A stretch of 64,000 bases of DNA from Phyllobacterium chamaecytisi (GTDB taxonomy: Bacteria > Pseudomonadota > Alphaproteobacteria > Rhizobiales > Rhizobiaceae), in contig NZ_JAIQWW010000012.1 of NCBI RefSeq assembly GCF_020164455.1, positions 115,370 through 179,369 of the forward strand, given 5' to 3'. Below are positions 35,938 through 45,561 of the stretch, one piece after another (position 1 is the stretch's first letter; the number at the start of each line of letters is the position of its first letter). A program made the position numbers and the translations under genes. The notes under the pieces were generated by a model. The model was not told the origin of the DNA. It was given only the letters and a program-made list of their open reading frames with translations, and made no database searches.

Positions 35938-37379
35938 CAGACTTCTTCCTTGGCAGCGTCTGTCCTGCCCGCAAAAACGAACATCGTAATGTTCAGACGA
36001 TTGTAAACAGTCAGCGCCAGCGTCACCGCTTCAAACACCATCGAGAATGCCGTCGCAAAAGCGGCACCAGCAAGGCCGTAGGCCGGTATCAATACAATGC
36101 TGAGACAGATATTAACAATCAGTGTGACCGCATAGACCATGGCGCAAATTTTCTGCTTGCCGGCCATGTTGAGGAGGCTTTCTGCCGGACCGACCGAAGC
36201 GCGGGCGACGACGCCGATCACCAGAATGAACAACAGTGGATAACCATCGGTAAACTGGGCGCCGAAGAGCAGGAGGAGCGGCTTGCCAAGAACGAGAAGG
36301 ATGATTGCCATCGCCAATGACGGCCAGAAGGTCCAGCGCGCCGTATCGCTGGCGAATTGCGCAAGCTGGTCATGGTCATGGGTATGCATCAACTCGGAAT
36401 AGCGCTGGGCGGCGCCAGCCTTGACCGAGAAATAGACGAAATGGACCAATGCGAGCAGTTTGACCGTCGCGAAATAGGTCGCGACCTTGTCCGGGTCCAT
36501 ATAGCGGCCGACCATCAGGACGTCGGCATTGGTCAAAAGGAAGAAGAACCCTTCGACCAGAAAGATCGGTAGCGAAACCGCGAACCATTCTCCAAAACGG
36601 ATCGCCTTCGGACCGGGCGACACAACCTCTCTGAACCTGTGATTGACGACCGCTAATTGCACCAGCGAGGTCATATAGGTCGCAATAATCGCCGATATTA
36701 CCGCCGCCACTGCTGTCGGTGCAAAGCCGGCCACATGGGCGATGGTCATAATGACAAGAGTGAGAATTGGACGGATGATGTAGGTCGGCGTCAGCGCGAC
36801 CAATGCCCAGGATCGTGACCGTGCGGTTCCGTCCAGCGTATCGCCGAGCGCAATCATCGGCAGACAGATGAAGCCGATGATGAAGGGCGCGACGTAGTAG
36901 GATTCGATCGCATCGCGTAAGAGATAGACCCCGGCAGCGCCGATGATCGCGATGCAGGTCGTCAGGCCGAGCGCGAATATCTTGCTGGTGAACAAAATGC
37001 CGCGCAGATGATCCAGCTGCCGGTGTTCCAGATATTCCGGCACGAAGCGGATGACACTGGTCTGGAAACCCAGACAGGAGAGGTTCCCGAGAATAACCAC
37101 CGTCACCCAGACAAGGACGAAAATGCCGTATTCGAACTGGCCCATCCAGCGGGCGAAGATGACCTGCGAGACGAGTGCGATGGCAGCGCTGATAATACGG
37201 ATGGAAAAGGCGATCAGTGACACGCGCTGCGCTGCGGCGTGCTCCATTGAACCGTCAAACAGCTGATCGAGGCGGACTAGCCACGGACGGAGCTGCTTTG
37301 ACAGTTTATCCGGCAGATACCGGTCTGCAGCTTCGACCGCAGAAATTCGCAAGGGCAGCTCCACTCGTTTCCAATGCAA
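35937..37379 (-). CDS. Oligosaccharide flippase family protein (Wzx/MurJ-like)
   Basis: A polytopic protein of about 480 residues with 12 to 14 predicted helices, of the MATE/polysaccharide transporter fold. A hydrophilic N-terminal lead of about 50 residues comes before the first helix (RVSLIAFSIRIISAAIALVS, then ARWMGQFEYGIF). The start is unclear: the longest frame uses TTG at 37379, while GTG at 37364 and ATG at 37247 are alternatives. It would move lipid-linked oligosaccharides to the periplasm. The acetyltransferase gene is translationally coupled downstream. Confidence 0.85.
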   Translation of the reverse strand: MHWKRVELPLRISAVEAADRYLPDKLSKQLRPWLVRLDQLFDGSMEHAAAQRVSLIAFSIRIISAAIALVSQVIFARWMGQFEYGIFVLVWVTVVILGNLSCLGFQTSVIRFVPEYLEHRQLDHLRGILFTSKIFALGLTTCIAIIGAAGVYLLRDAIESYYVAPFIIGFICLPMIALGDTLDGTARSRSWALVALTPTYIIRPILTLVIMTIAHVAGFAPTAVAAVISAIIATYMTSLVQLAVVNHRFREVVSPGPKAIRFGEWFAVSLPIFLVEGFFFLLTNADVLMVGRYMDPDKVATYFATVKLLALVHFVYFSVKAGAAQRYSELMHTHDHDQLAQFASDTARWTFWPSLAMAIILLVLGKPLLLLFGAQFTDGYPLLFILVIGVVARASVGPAESLLNMAGKQKICAMVYAVTLIVNICLSIVLIPAYGLAGAAFATAFSMVFEAVTLALTVYNRLNITMFVFAGRTDAAKEEV

Positions 37380-37446
37380 GACGCTTACTGCGTAAACGTT
37401 TAGAAACGGTTCGGAAAGTCAACGGCTTGTGTTGTTGGAACAAGAG

Positions 37447-37475
37447 AAAAGGCCGCGTTTTGAACGCGGCCTTTG
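37447..37475 (-). terminator. Rho-independent terminator of secA
   Basis: A stem AAGGCCGCGTT / AACGCGGCCTT with a short loop is followed, on the minus strand, by TTTTCTCTTG. It begins a few bases past the secA stop. Confidence 0.85.
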
Positions 37476-37481
37476 GGTTCA

Positions 37482-40208
37482 TCAGACGAAAGCACCGTGA
37501 CAGTGCTTGTATTTCTTGCCCGAACCGCAGGGGCAGGCCTCGTTGCGGCCAACCTTGCCCCACGTCTGCGGGTTATTCGGATCGCGATCCTTGGGATCAA
37601 CGACACGCAGATCCTGCTGTACTGCAAGAACACTGCCGCCACCGAAATCGTCCTCACCCGTGAGGCCATCGAGGTGATGTGCTTCCATCACCGGCAGTTC
37701 CGGCTCAGGCGCGCTTGCGGCTTCGCGCACGAGTTCCACGCGCATCAACTGGCTGGTCACGTTCTGGCGCAAATTGGCCAGCAGCGTCTGGAAGAGTTCG
37801 AAGCCTTCGCTCTTGTATTCGTTGAGCGGGTCGCGCTGGGCGTAACCGCGGAAGCCGACGACGGAGCGAAGATGATCGAGATTGACCAGATGTTCGCGCC
37901 ACAGGGCATCGAGGGTCTGCAAAATGACAGACTTCTCGACATAGGCCATGATTTCCGGACCAAACCGCTCGGCACGATCGGCGGCGGCCTTCTCAACGGC
38001 TTCCGTCAGGCGTTCCCGGATATCGTCCGGCGTAATACCGTCTTCGAGGGCCCATTCGGTGATCGGCAGATTGAGATTGAGAACATTGCGCACATCCTCG
38101 TCGAGCTCGGCGATCTTCCATTGTTCCGCGTAGGCGCCTTCGGGCGTGTAGCGCGCCAGCAGATCGTCCACCACATCCTCGCGCATTTCCCTGGTGGTCT
38201 GGCTGAGATCGGTGCTGTCCATCAATTCAATGCGCTGCTCGAAGATCACCTTGCGCTGATCATTCATCACATCATCATATTTCAGAAGGTTCTTGCGGAT
38301 ATCGAAGTTGCGCGCCTCGACCTTCTTCTGCGCTTTTTCCAGCGCCTTGTTGATCCAGGGATGGACGATGGCTTCGTCTTCCTTGAGGCCAAGCTTCTGC
38401 AGCATGCCATCCATGCGTTCGGAACCGAAAATCCGCATCAGATCGTCCTGCAGCGACAGGAAGAACTTCGAGCGGCCGGGATCACCCTGACGGCCTGAAC
38501 GGCCGCGCAACTGGTTGTCGATGCGGCGGCTTTCATGGCGTTCGGTCGCAAGAACGTAAAGCCCGCCGGCCGCAAGTGCTTTTTCCTTGAGCTTGGCAAT
38601 GTCGGCTCTGATCGCGGCTTCTTTTGCCTTACGCTCTTCGCCCTCGGCCATATCGTCGAGTTCGCGCGCTATGCGCATTTCCAGATTGCCGCCAAGCTGA
38701 ATGTCGGTACCACGGCCTGCCATGTTGGTGGCTATGGTGATTGCACCTGGAACACCGGCTTGCGCGACGATATGGGCTTCCTGTTCGTGATAGCGGGCAT
38801 TCAAGACCTGGAAGTCCTTGAAGCCTTCCTTGCGCAGGCGTTCAGCCAGTTGCTCGGATTTCTCGATCGACGTGGTGCCAACGAGGATAGGCTGGCCCTT
38901 GGCTGTCGCATCACGAATATCGCGAACGATCGCCTTGTATTTTTCCTCGACGGTCCGGTAGACCTCGTCGTCCTCGTCGAGACGCTGAACGGGAACGTTG
39001 GTCGGAATTTCAGTCACTTCGAGACCGTAGATGTTGCCGAATTCTTCCGCTTCGGTGGAAGCTGTACCGGTCATGCCGGCAAGCTTCTTGTACATGCGGA
39101 AATAGTTCTGGAACGTGATCGAGGCCAGTGTCTGATTTTCCGGCTGGATCGTCACATGTTCCTTCGCTTCAAGCGCCTGGTGCAGGCCTTCCGAGAAGCG
39201 GCGGCCCGGCATCATGCGGCCGGTGAACTCATCGATGATAACGATTTCGTCGTTGCGAACGATGTAGTCCTTGTCCTTCTGGAAGAGCTTGTGCGCTCGC
39301 AAAGCATTGTTGACGTGGTGCACGACAGCAACGTTCTCGATATCGTAAAGGCCTTCGCCCTTGAGATGACCGGCTTCCTTCAGGAGGTTTTCGAGCTTCT
39401 CGGTGCCCTCCTCGGTAAAGATCGCCGTCTTCTGCTTCTCGTCGATCTCATAGTCTTCGGGGTTCAATGGTTTGATGAACGCATCGATGAGATTGTAGAA
39501 ATCGGACCGATCGTCGAGCGGGCCGGAGATGATCAGCGGCGTGCGCGCTTCATCGACGAGGATCGAATCCACTTCGTCGACGATGGCGTAGTTGTGCGGA
39601 CGCTGCACCATCTGGGCGCGCTCATATTTCATGTTGTCGCGCAGATAGTCGAAGCCGAGTTCATTGTTGGTGGCGTAGGTGATATCGGCGTTATAGGCCT
39701 TGGCACGCTCTTCATCATCGAGACCATGCACGATGATGCCATAGGAGAGGCCGAGGAAATTATAGATCTGGCCCATCCAGTGCGCATCGCGGGTGGCAAG
39801 GTAGTCGTTCACAGTGACGACATGAACGCCTTTGCCCTCAAGCGCATTCAGGTAGACTGGCAGGGTCGCAACGAGGGTCTTGCCTTCGCCGGTTCGCATC
39901 TCGGAAATGCCGCCATTATGAAGGACCATGCCGCCGATCAGCTGGACGTCGAAGGGGCGCATGCCAAGAACGCGCTTGGCAGCCTCACGTGCCACGGCAA
40001 AGGCCGGAACAAGCAGATCGTCGAGTTTGGTGCCATTGGCGAGCTTTTCGCGAAACTCCGCGGTTTTTGCCTTGAGCTCATCATCGGTAAGCGACGAGAT
40101 TTCTGCCTCAAGCGCATTGATCTGATCAACGCGGGGTTTGAAGCTGCGGACGCGGCGCTCATTCGAGGAGCCGAAAATCTTGCGGGCGAGGCCGCCGAAA
40201 CTGACCAT
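37482..40208 (-). CDS. secA: Protein translocase subunit SecA
   Basis: A 908-residue motor ATPase that drives preproteins through SecYEG. Walker A is MRTGEGKT near residue 105, the DEAD-like box reads [12 protein letters not shown], and the second nucleotide domain shows [11 protein letters not shown]. The C-terminal zinc-binding tail ends [17 protein letters not shown], which also binds SecB. The start ATG is preceded by AGAGAGGA. It has its own terminator and is divergent from the parvulin gene, a pairing that fits the periplasmic folding role of that isomerase. Confidence 0.97.
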   Translation of the reverse strand: MVSFGGLARKIFGSSNERRVRSFKPRVDQINALEAEISSLTDDELKAKTAEFREKLANGTKLDDLLVPAFAVAREAAKRVLGMRPFDVQLIGGMVLHNGGISEMRTGEGKTLVATLPVYLNALEGKGVHVVTVNDYLATRDAHWMGQIYNFLGLSYGIIVHGLDDEERAKAYNADITYATNNELGFDYLRDNMKYERAQMVQRPHNYAIVDEVDSILVDEARTPLIISGPLDDRSDFYNLIDAFIKPLNPEDYEIDEKQKTAIFTEEGTEKLENLLKEAGHLKGEGLYDIENVAVVHHVNNALRAHKLFQKDKDYIVRNDEIVIIDEFTGRMMPGRRFSEGLHQALEAKEHVTIQPENQTLASITFQNYFRMYKKLAGMTGTASTEAEEFGNIYGLEVTEIPTNVPVQRLDEDDEVYRTVEEKYKAIVRDIRDATAKGQPILVGTTSIEKSEQLAERLRKEGFKDFQVLNARYHEQEAHIVAQAGVPGAITIATNMAGRGTDIQLGGNLEMRIARELDDMAEGEERKAKEAAIRADIAKLKEKALAAGGLYVLATERHESRRIDNQLRGRSGRQGDPGRSKFFLSLQDDLMRIFGSERMDGMLQKLGLKEDEAIVHPWINKALEKAQKKVEARNFDIRKNLLKYDDVMNDQRKVIFEQRIELMDSTDLSQTTREMREDVVDDLLARYTPEGAYAEQWKIAELDEDVRNVLNLNLPITEWALEDGITPDDIRERLTEAVEKAAADRAERFGPEIMAYVEKSVILQTLDALWREHLVNLDHLRSVVGFRGYAQRDPLNEYKSEGFELFQTLLANLRQNVTSQLMRVELVREAASAPEPELPVMEAHHLDGLTGEDDFGGGSVLAVQQDLRVVDPKDRDPNNPQTWGKVGRNEACPCGSGKKYKHCHGAFV

Positions 40209-40478
40209 CCCTGGTCCTCTCTATAATACGTTTTGCCAGCAACTGTGGCATTTGAGGCATCCAAAGCCTGACATTCAAGACGCCTGATACAATACGGACA
40301 CCAAGCCCAAGGTATAAGTCTATCTGTTGCCAAGCTATCTGGACGCAAAGCCGATGGACAGATAAGAGGGGGCACGAATGATGTCAATGTTGAAGCAACA
40401 AGCGATCGATCGCCGCCTCATGGCAAAATTCTGCCGTATTCATAGCCCGTACCGGTCCTCCCAAGGAGAAATTGACCC

Positions 40479-41396
40479 ATGAACCAATTGCGTAAAACCC
40501 TTTCATTAATGACTGTCGCTGCACTTTTGACCGGTATATCTTCTGTGGCAATGGCCCAGGAAGCCGGTAAAACGGAACCTGCCAAGCCAGATGCCGCACA
40601 GGCAGATACTGCCAAGGCCGATCCCGATAAAGTGCTTGCAACAATCAACGGCAGCAAGATCACCAACAAGGACGTAGACCAGATTTCTGCGGACCTCGAT
40701 CCGCAATTTGCCAAGCTGCCTGATGATCAGCGGCGTTTGGCCGCTCTGGCTGCCATTATCGACATCAAGTCACTTGCAGCGAAGGCTGAAGCCGAAAAGC
40801 TTGACCAGACCCCTGAGTTCCAGGCTCGTCTCGAGTTTCTGAAGGACCGCGCCCTGCACAATGACTACTTCAAGCAGCAGGTCGTCGACAAGATCACCGA
40901 CGCTGACATTCGCGCTCGCTACGATAAGGAAATCGCAGCGATGCCGCCACAAAATGAAGTCCGCGCCCGTCATATTCTGGTGAAGACCAAGGAAGAAGCC
41001 GAAGCTATCATCAAGCAGCTCGATGGCGGAGCGAAGTTCGAAGACGTTGCCAAGGAGAAGTCGACGGACGGCTCTGCGGCGCAGGGCGGCGATCTCGGCT
41101 ATTTCGGACCAGGGCAGATGGTGCCGGAATTTGACAAGGCAGCCAATGCGCTGGAAGTCGGCCAGTACACCAAAGAACCCGTCCAGACCCAGTTCGGCTT
41201 CCATGTGATCAAGCTCGAAGACAAGCGTACCCAGCAGCCGCCTGCGTTCGATCAGGTCAAGGACCAGGTGAAATCCATCCTCATTCGCGAGAAGTACATG
41301 GAGCTGGTGAAGAAGGACCGCGGCGACCTGAAGATCGAATATACCGATCCGGCAACGGAAGCAGCGATCAAGGCTGCAACCGAAGCCCAGCAGTAA
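40479..41396 (+). CDS. Periplasmic parvulin-type peptidyl-prolyl cis-trans isomerase
   Basis: A 305-residue secreted foldase. A signal peptide (residues 1-26, ending AMA) precedes a low-complexity linker. A SurA-like N-terminal helical region follows, and one rotamase domain at about 162-255 contains VRARHILVKTKEEA, GGDLGYFGPGQMVPEF and FGFHVIKLED. Rhizobial relatives assist outer-membrane protein folding. It is divergent from secA across a 270-bp gap that should contain both promoters. Confidence 0.92.
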   Translation: MNQLRKTLSLMTVAALLTGISSVAMAQEAGKTEPAKPDAAQADTAKADPDKVLATINGSKITNKDVDQISADLDPQFAKLPDDQRRLAALAAIIDIKSLAAKAEAEKLDQTPEFQARLEFLKDRALHNDYFKQQVVDKITDADIRARYDKEIAAMPPQNEVRARHILVKTKEEAEAIIKQLDGGAKFEDVAKEKSTDGSAAQGGDLGYFGPGQMVPEFDKAANALEVGQYTKEPVQTQFGFHVIKLEDKRTQQPPAFDQVKDQVKSILIREKYMELVKKDRGDLKIEYTDPATEAAIKAATEAQQ

Positions 41397-41408
41397 TACG
41401 GTGCCGGT

Positions 41409-41588
41409 TTATCTCCCCCCTTGTGGGGGAGAAAGCGATTTCAGCACTTAGCTATTGCTAAGTGCTGAAAATCGCCAGAGAGGGGAAACTGCACGTTCTT
41501 TTGAAATCCCCTCACTTGGATTTTCCAAGGATTTAGCAAAGAAGCTAAATCCAGGAAAACCCTTTCTCTCCCACAAGGGGAGAGATAA
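41409..41588. repeat. 180-bp dispersed repeat, family B copy 2 (inverted)
   Basis: Read on the minus strand, this element opens TTATCTCTCCCCTTGTGGGA like copy 1 at 17536-17715 and has the same length. The arms are well conserved and the centre (about 41485-41505) is diverged. It sits between the parvulin stop and the argJ start and supplies a long in-frame extension upstream of argJ that is not real coding sequence. Confidence 0.88.
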
Positions 41589-41622
41589 TCAGCGCTCACT
41601 TCGTCAACCCTTGCGAGGTTCC

Positions 41623-42864
41623 ATGTCCACATCCGTCTCTCCGCTGGCTCCGAAACATTATCCGACCATGCCGGAAATTCACGGGGTAAAGATCGCCACA
41701 GCTGAAGCCGGTATCAAATACAAGGGCCGGACAGACGTTTTGCTCATCGTATTCGATCGGCCAACGGCCGTGGCCGGTGTATTCACACGGTCCAAATGCC
41801 CTTCGGCTGCCGTGGATTACTGCCGTACAAGTCTTGAGGGTGGCACGGCGCGGGCCGTCGTTGTCAATTCCGGCAATGCCAATGCCTTTACCGGGAAAAA
41901 GGGTCGCGAGTCTGCCAAATTGACCGCTGCAGCGGCCGCCAAGGCCGTGGGTTGCAAGCCTCATCATATTTTTCTTGCCTCGACCGGCGTGATCGGTGAG
42001 CCGCTCGATGCGGGTAAATTCAGCCATCTTCTGACGGACATGACGAAGAATGCCGTTGCCGAGCGCTGGCAGGATGCCGCGAGCGCCATCATGACGACCG
42101 ATACATTTCCCAAGGTCGCAACCGAAACAGTACTGCTGGGCCGCGTGCCGGTAACAATAAATGGCATCGCCAAGGGTGCTGGCATGATCGCGCCGGATAT
42201 GGCCACGATGCTGTCTTTCGTAGCCACCGATGCGCCGATTGCGGCAGATATTCTGCAGAAGCTCCTGTCGAAATCCGTTGGCAAGAGTTTCAATTCCGTC
42301 ACCGTCGATAGCGATACATCGACATCCGACACCCTGCTGCTTTTCGCTACCGGATCAGCTGCCGAGCGCGGCGCTGCACCTGTTACCAAGCTCAAGGACA
42401 AGCGTCTCAAGCCTTTCGCCAAAGCGCTTGACCGCGTTCTGAAGGATCTCGCGCTGCAAGTGGTGCGTGACGGCGAGGGCGCACGCAAGATGCTTGAAAT
42501 CAGCGTAACGGGTGCGACCTCCGCGCGCTCCGCCAAGCGGATCGCGTTGTCGATCGCCAATTCGCCGCTGGTCAAGACCGCTGCCGCTGGCGAGGACGCC
42601 AATTGGGGCCGCGTCGTCATGGCCGTCGGCAAGGCTGGCGAACCGGCGGATCGCGACCGGCTGGCGATCTGGTTCGGGGATATCCGCGTTGCCCGCGAAG
42701 GCGAGCGCGATCCGGACTATTCGGAAGAAGCGACCTCCGCCTATATGAAGAATGACGATATCAAGATCCGTGTCGACATCGGTCTCGGCAAAGGCAAGGC
42801 GACTGTCTGGACCTGTGATCTGACCAAGGAATATGTGGCGATCAATGGCGATTATCGCAGCTAA
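41623..42864 (+). CDS. argJ: Bifunctional ornithine acetyltransferase / N-acetylglutamate synthase
   Basis: A 413-residue enzyme of the cyclic arginine pathway: it transfers acetyl from N-acetylornithine to glutamate. The start at 41623 has GAGG upstream; the longer frame runs into repeat family B and is rejected. The self-cleavage site is visible in APDMATML, where Thr195 becomes the N-terminal nucleophile of the beta chain. The NSGNANA segment and the C-terminal NGDYRS ending match the family. Confidence 0.96.
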   Translation: MSTSVSPLAPKHYPTMPEIHGVKIATAEAGIKYKGRTDVLLIVFDRPTAVAGVFTRSKCPSAAVDYCRTSLEGGTARAVVVNSGNANAFTGKKGRESAKLTAAAAAKAVGCKPHHIFLASTGVIGEPLDAGKFSHLLTDMTKNAVAERWQDAASAIMTTDTFPKVATETVLLGRVPVTINGIAKGAGMIAPDMATMLSFVATDAPIAADILQKLLSKSVGKSFNSVTVDSDTSTSDTLLLFATGSAAERGAAPVTKLKDKRLKPFAKALDRVLKDLALQVVRDGEGARKMLEISVTGATSARSAKRIALSIANSPLVKTAAAGEDANWGRVVMAVGKAGEPADRDRLAIWFGDIRVAREGERDPDYSEEATSAYMKNDDIKIRVDIGLGKGKATVWTCDLTKEYVAINGDYRS

Positions 42865-43003
42865 GAGCCGTTTGAAACTCTACTGCGGCGGTCATCTGAC
42901 GCGATTTTCTCCGCTTCCGGTGCTCACGTACTTTAAGTACGCTGCGCTCCGGTTCTCGAAAACCACGCCATATGCCGCGCCGCAGCGACTTACAAACAGG
43001 CTC
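42865..43003. repeat. Palindromic dispersed repeat, family C
   Basis: Imperfect inverted ends GAGCCGTTTG and CAAACAGGCTC enclose TGCGGCG...CGCCGCA arms. A central palindrome CGTACTTTAAGTACG (42927-42941) is flanked by CCGGTGCTC and GCGCTCCGG. The core sequence resembles a frequent intergenic element of Rhizobiales. A degenerate copy is at 7925-7995. Confidence 0.75.
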
Positions 43004-43018
43004 TGACAAGGATCATGC

Positions 43019-43771
43019 ATGCAGTTAGCCCAAATCAGACAGTTTGAGGCGGTTGGTTTCCGGTCCTGGCCCGCATCGTCGGTGCACTATGATGGAAGCT
43101 GGGCAATTCGCATGACGGCCAGCCACCCGTCGAAGCGGTTGAATTCGGTCAATCCGCTCGATCCCGGTGATACCGACAATCTCGAACAGCGGGTGGCACG
43201 TGCAGCACAACGGTTTCGCGCCTATGGCAGACCGCCGATTTTCCGCCAGTCACCGCTCGCGCCGGAAGCGCTCGATGATTACCTCGAGGAGCTTGGCTGG
43301 GCACGTTTCGACGAATCCATGGTCATGGTCGTCGATCTGGCAAATGTCGATCTTTCGGACGCGCTCGATCAAATTCCGCTCAAAGATATAGGCCGGTTCA
43401 TCGACGCCGCCTTGCAGGTGCAGAAAGATAATGCCGCGCTGAAACCTGGCCTCTTCGAAGTTATCAATGCCATTCGTCCATCCAAGGGCTTGTTCGTTAT
43501 CGAAGAGGGCGCAGTACCGGTGTCAACGGCGATCTGTGTGCAGGATGGCGCACTCGCAGGTCTGTTCAACATTGGAACGGCGGCAAACCGGCGTCGCGTG
43601 GGCCTCGGTCGCACGATTATCAAATCGGCATTGAAATGGGCCTTGCAGCACGGCGCGAAGAAGGCGTGGTTACAGGTCGAAGTAGCGAACACCGGCGCCG
43701 TCGCGCTCTACGAGCAGATGGGCTTCAATGAAGCCTATCGCTATGCCTACAGGCAGGCGCCGGGGACATGA
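43019..43771 (+). CDS. GNAT family N-acetyltransferase
   Basis: A 250-residue protein whose C-terminal half (about 155-245) is a GNAT domain with the acetyl-CoA loop RRRVGLGRTIIKSAL and the YEQMGFNEAYRYAYR ending. The N-terminal half contains DPGDTDNLEQRVARAAQRFRAYGRPPIFRQ, seen in a rhizobial acetyltransferase family. Substrate unknown. Its stop overlaps the mutT start (ATGA). Confidence 0.87.
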   Translation: MQLAQIRQFEAVGFRSWPASSVHYDGSWAIRMTASHPSKRLNSVNPLDPGDTDNLEQRVARAAQRFRAYGRPPIFRQSPLAPEALDDYLEELGWARFDESMVMVVDLANVDLSDALDQIPLKDIGRFIDAALQVQKDNAALKPGLFEVINAIRPSKGLFVIEEGAVPVSTAICVQDGALAGLFNIGTAANRRRVGLGRTIIKSALKWALQHGAKKAWLQVEVANTGAVALYEQMGFNEAYRYAYRQAPGT

Positions 43772-44175
43772 GCGAACACCCGATCCTTCTCGTGACGGCC
43801 TGTGCGCTGGTCGACGCTGATGGCCGGGTGTTGCTGACGCAGCGTCCGGAAGGCAAATCGCTCGCCGGCCTCTGGGAGTTTCCGGGTGGCAAGGTCGATC
43901 CGGGAGAAACGCCCGAGGAAAGCCTGATCCGCGAATTGCACGAAGAGCTCGGCATTGTCATCAAACCGGCCTGCCTGGCGCCGCTGACCTTTGCCAGCCA
44001 CACCTATGAGACCTTCCATCTGCTGATGCCATTGTTCATCTGCCGGCGCTATGAGGGAATACCCCGCGGAATGGAGGGGCAGGTTCTCAAATGGGTACGG
44101 CCAAAGGATATGCGCGACTATCCAATGCCGCCCGCAGATATCCCGCTTATCCCGTTCCTTGTCGATCTCCTATAA
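43768..44175 (+). CDS. mutT: 8-oxo-dGTP diphosphatase MutT
   Basis: A 135-residue Nudix hydrolase that removes oxidised dGTP from the nucleotide pool. The full Nudix box GX5EX7REUXEEXGU runs from G40 to G62 (GGKVDPGETPEESLIREL then HEELG). The LLTQRPEGKSLAGLWEFPGG lead is the MutT hallmark. It is coupled to the GNAT gene by a 4-bp overlap. Confidence 0.92.
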   Translation: MSEHPILLVTACALVDADGRVLLTQRPEGKSLAGLWEFPGGKVDPGETPEESLIRELHEELGIVIKPACLAPLTFASHTYETFHLLMPLFICRRYEGIPRGMEGQVLKWVRPKDMRDYPMPPADIPLIPFLVDLL

Positions 44176-44285
44176 CTTTTCGCAACCCCAGACTGTATTC
44201 TTGCCGCGTTAACTCTGATGCTTAATTGATCCTTCACCTGATTGAGCGACTTTTAGTTAATCTTGACGCGTATTTCAGGTGGGGC

Positions 44286-44615
44286 ATGGGGCGTAAGAAC
44301 GACTATCTCGATGATGAACTGTTGCAACCGAGCGCTCTTTCGGGTGCAGCCGGAGGTATCTTGCGGATCACGTTGCTTTTCGGTTCCGCAGCCGTTGCGC
44401 TGGCTCTGATCATTGCGCCGCTTGCCGACCGCGGTTCGCAGGCTGTCGTCGATTATTCGACCAGCCGTTCCATCGATGAGATCCAGACCGGATCGATCAA
44501 GAAGCCCGAACCGATAACCACGTCCACCTATACCATTCGCCGGAGCGTACTGCAGTCTTCGCCCAAGGCGGTCTGTATATTGAACAGCGATGGTTCAAAG
44601 ATCGGCGACTGCTAG
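44286..44615 (+). CDS. Small single-pass membrane protein of unknown function
   Basis: A 109-residue protein; the start at 44286 is chosen because AGGTGG lies upstream. A polar N-terminus (GRKNDYLDDELLQPS) precedes one hydrophobic helix at about residues 26-45, and the rest is a polar domain with two Cys near the C-terminus (AVCILN and GDC), probably periplasmic. Not recognised. It converges on the methyltransferase gene with two bases between stop codons. Confidence 0.7.
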   Translation: MGRKNDYLDDELLQPSALSGAAGGILRITLLFGSAAVALALIIAPLADRGSQAVVDYSTSRSIDEIQTGSIKKPEPITTSTYTIRRSVLQSSPKAVCILNSDGSKIGDC

Positions 44616-44617
44616 CG

Positions 44618-45499
44618 CTATTTCTTCTCGATATCGTTGAGAAAATCGGCAAGCGATGCCTTGGCTGAGCCGGGCTTCAAGGGTTTCTGCTGCGATTCAT
44701 GCGCAGCCCAGCCTGACATCCAGATGAACGAGAAAGTCGACCTGATCCGGCCGTCGGGATCGCTGAAGCGTTCCGCATAAATCTCCGCAACCCGCATGAA
44801 ATAGTGCCGTGTCAATGGCCGGCGCGACCGTCCGATGAGGACATTCTGCATGCCCATGGCGCGCAGGTCGCGCATCAGGGCGAAGGCAGAGTCATAGCGC
44901 ACCGTATAGCTCTCTATATCGGTGACGGGCAGGGTAAAGCCCGCACGCTGCAGCAGGCCGCCGACGTCGCGAACGTCGGCAAAGGGCACAACGCGGGGAG
45001 AGGCACCGCCATAAATCTCGCTCTCAGCCGCCAGCAGGCATTCGCGCAGTTCCGCCAGGGTATTCTCGCCGGCCATCGCACCGAGGAACAGACCATCGGG
45101 TTTCAGCGCGCGACGGATTTGCAATAGGGTGCCCGGTGTGTCGTTCGTGAGATGCAGGGATAGTAGTGACACAATAAGGTCAATGCTGGCCGGTTTAAGC
45201 GGCAGGATTTCCTCATCGGCGACCACTGCAGGAAACGTATTGTCGAGAAACTGCCGCGCGTGCTCGACACGCACGATCGTCGCGGCCTTGCCGGACCGCT
45301 GGATTGCGTGCGCGGCGAGACCCGTGTGGCTCGCCAGATCCACGGCAACGTCGAACTTGCGTTCAACGGCGGACAGGCGCTCCTCCAGATCTTCGCAAGC
45401 GCGCGCAAGCAGGAAATCCGCAGAATTTCCATGCTGCCGCAAAGCGCGCAAACGCCTCGCCAGCAATAAATTTCGATCGAAGACCTGATGCCGATCCAT
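44618..45499 (-). CDS. SAM-dependent methyltransferase (BioC/NDUFAF5-like)
   Basis: A 293-residue methyltransferase; the start at 45499 gives MDRHQVFDRNLLLARRLRA, the recognisable N-terminus of the family related to mitochondrial complex I assembly factor NDUFAF5. PASIDLIVSLLSLHLTND and FLGAMAGENTLAELRECL are conserved. The role in bacteria is not established; arginine hydroxylation of a complex I subunit is the activity of the mitochondrial relative. Divergent from comF with 62 bp between. Confidence 0.85.
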   Translation of the reverse strand: MDRHQVFDRNLLLARRLRALRQHGNSADFLLARACEDLEERLSAVERKFDVAVDLASHTGLAAHAIQRSGKAATIVRVEHARQFLDNTFPAVVADEEILPLKPASIDLIVSLLSLHLTNDTPGTLLQIRRALKPDGLFLGAMAGENTLAELRECLLAAESEIYGGASPRVVPFADVRDVGGLLQRAGFTLPVTDIESYTVRYDSAFALMRDLRAMGMQNVLIGRSRRPLTRHYFMRVAEIYAERFSDPDGRIRSTFSFIWMSGWAAHESQQKPLKPGSAKASLADFLNDIEKK

Positions 45500-45561
45500 T
45501 CCGGATTTCTTTGATGTCTGTATAGTTGGGGTGTAGATGCGTCGCCTTGGAACGAATTGCA

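Noticed and set aside
38535..40226. A 563-residue open frame antisense to secA
   Set aside because: It lies entirely opposite a certain secA, shows no domain and is explained by codon bias. The same holds for long antisense frames at 5426-6532, 52461-53573 and 53953-55017.
41455..41622. N-terminal extension of ArgJ by 56 residues
   Set aside because: The extension is translated from the family B repeat; the conserved enzyme begins at 41623 with its own ribosome-binding site.
42927..42941. CGTACTTTAAGTACG as a transcription terminator of argJ
   Set aside because: The stem is short with no following T-run, and the sequence recurs as part of a dispersed repeat, so repeat is the better explanation.
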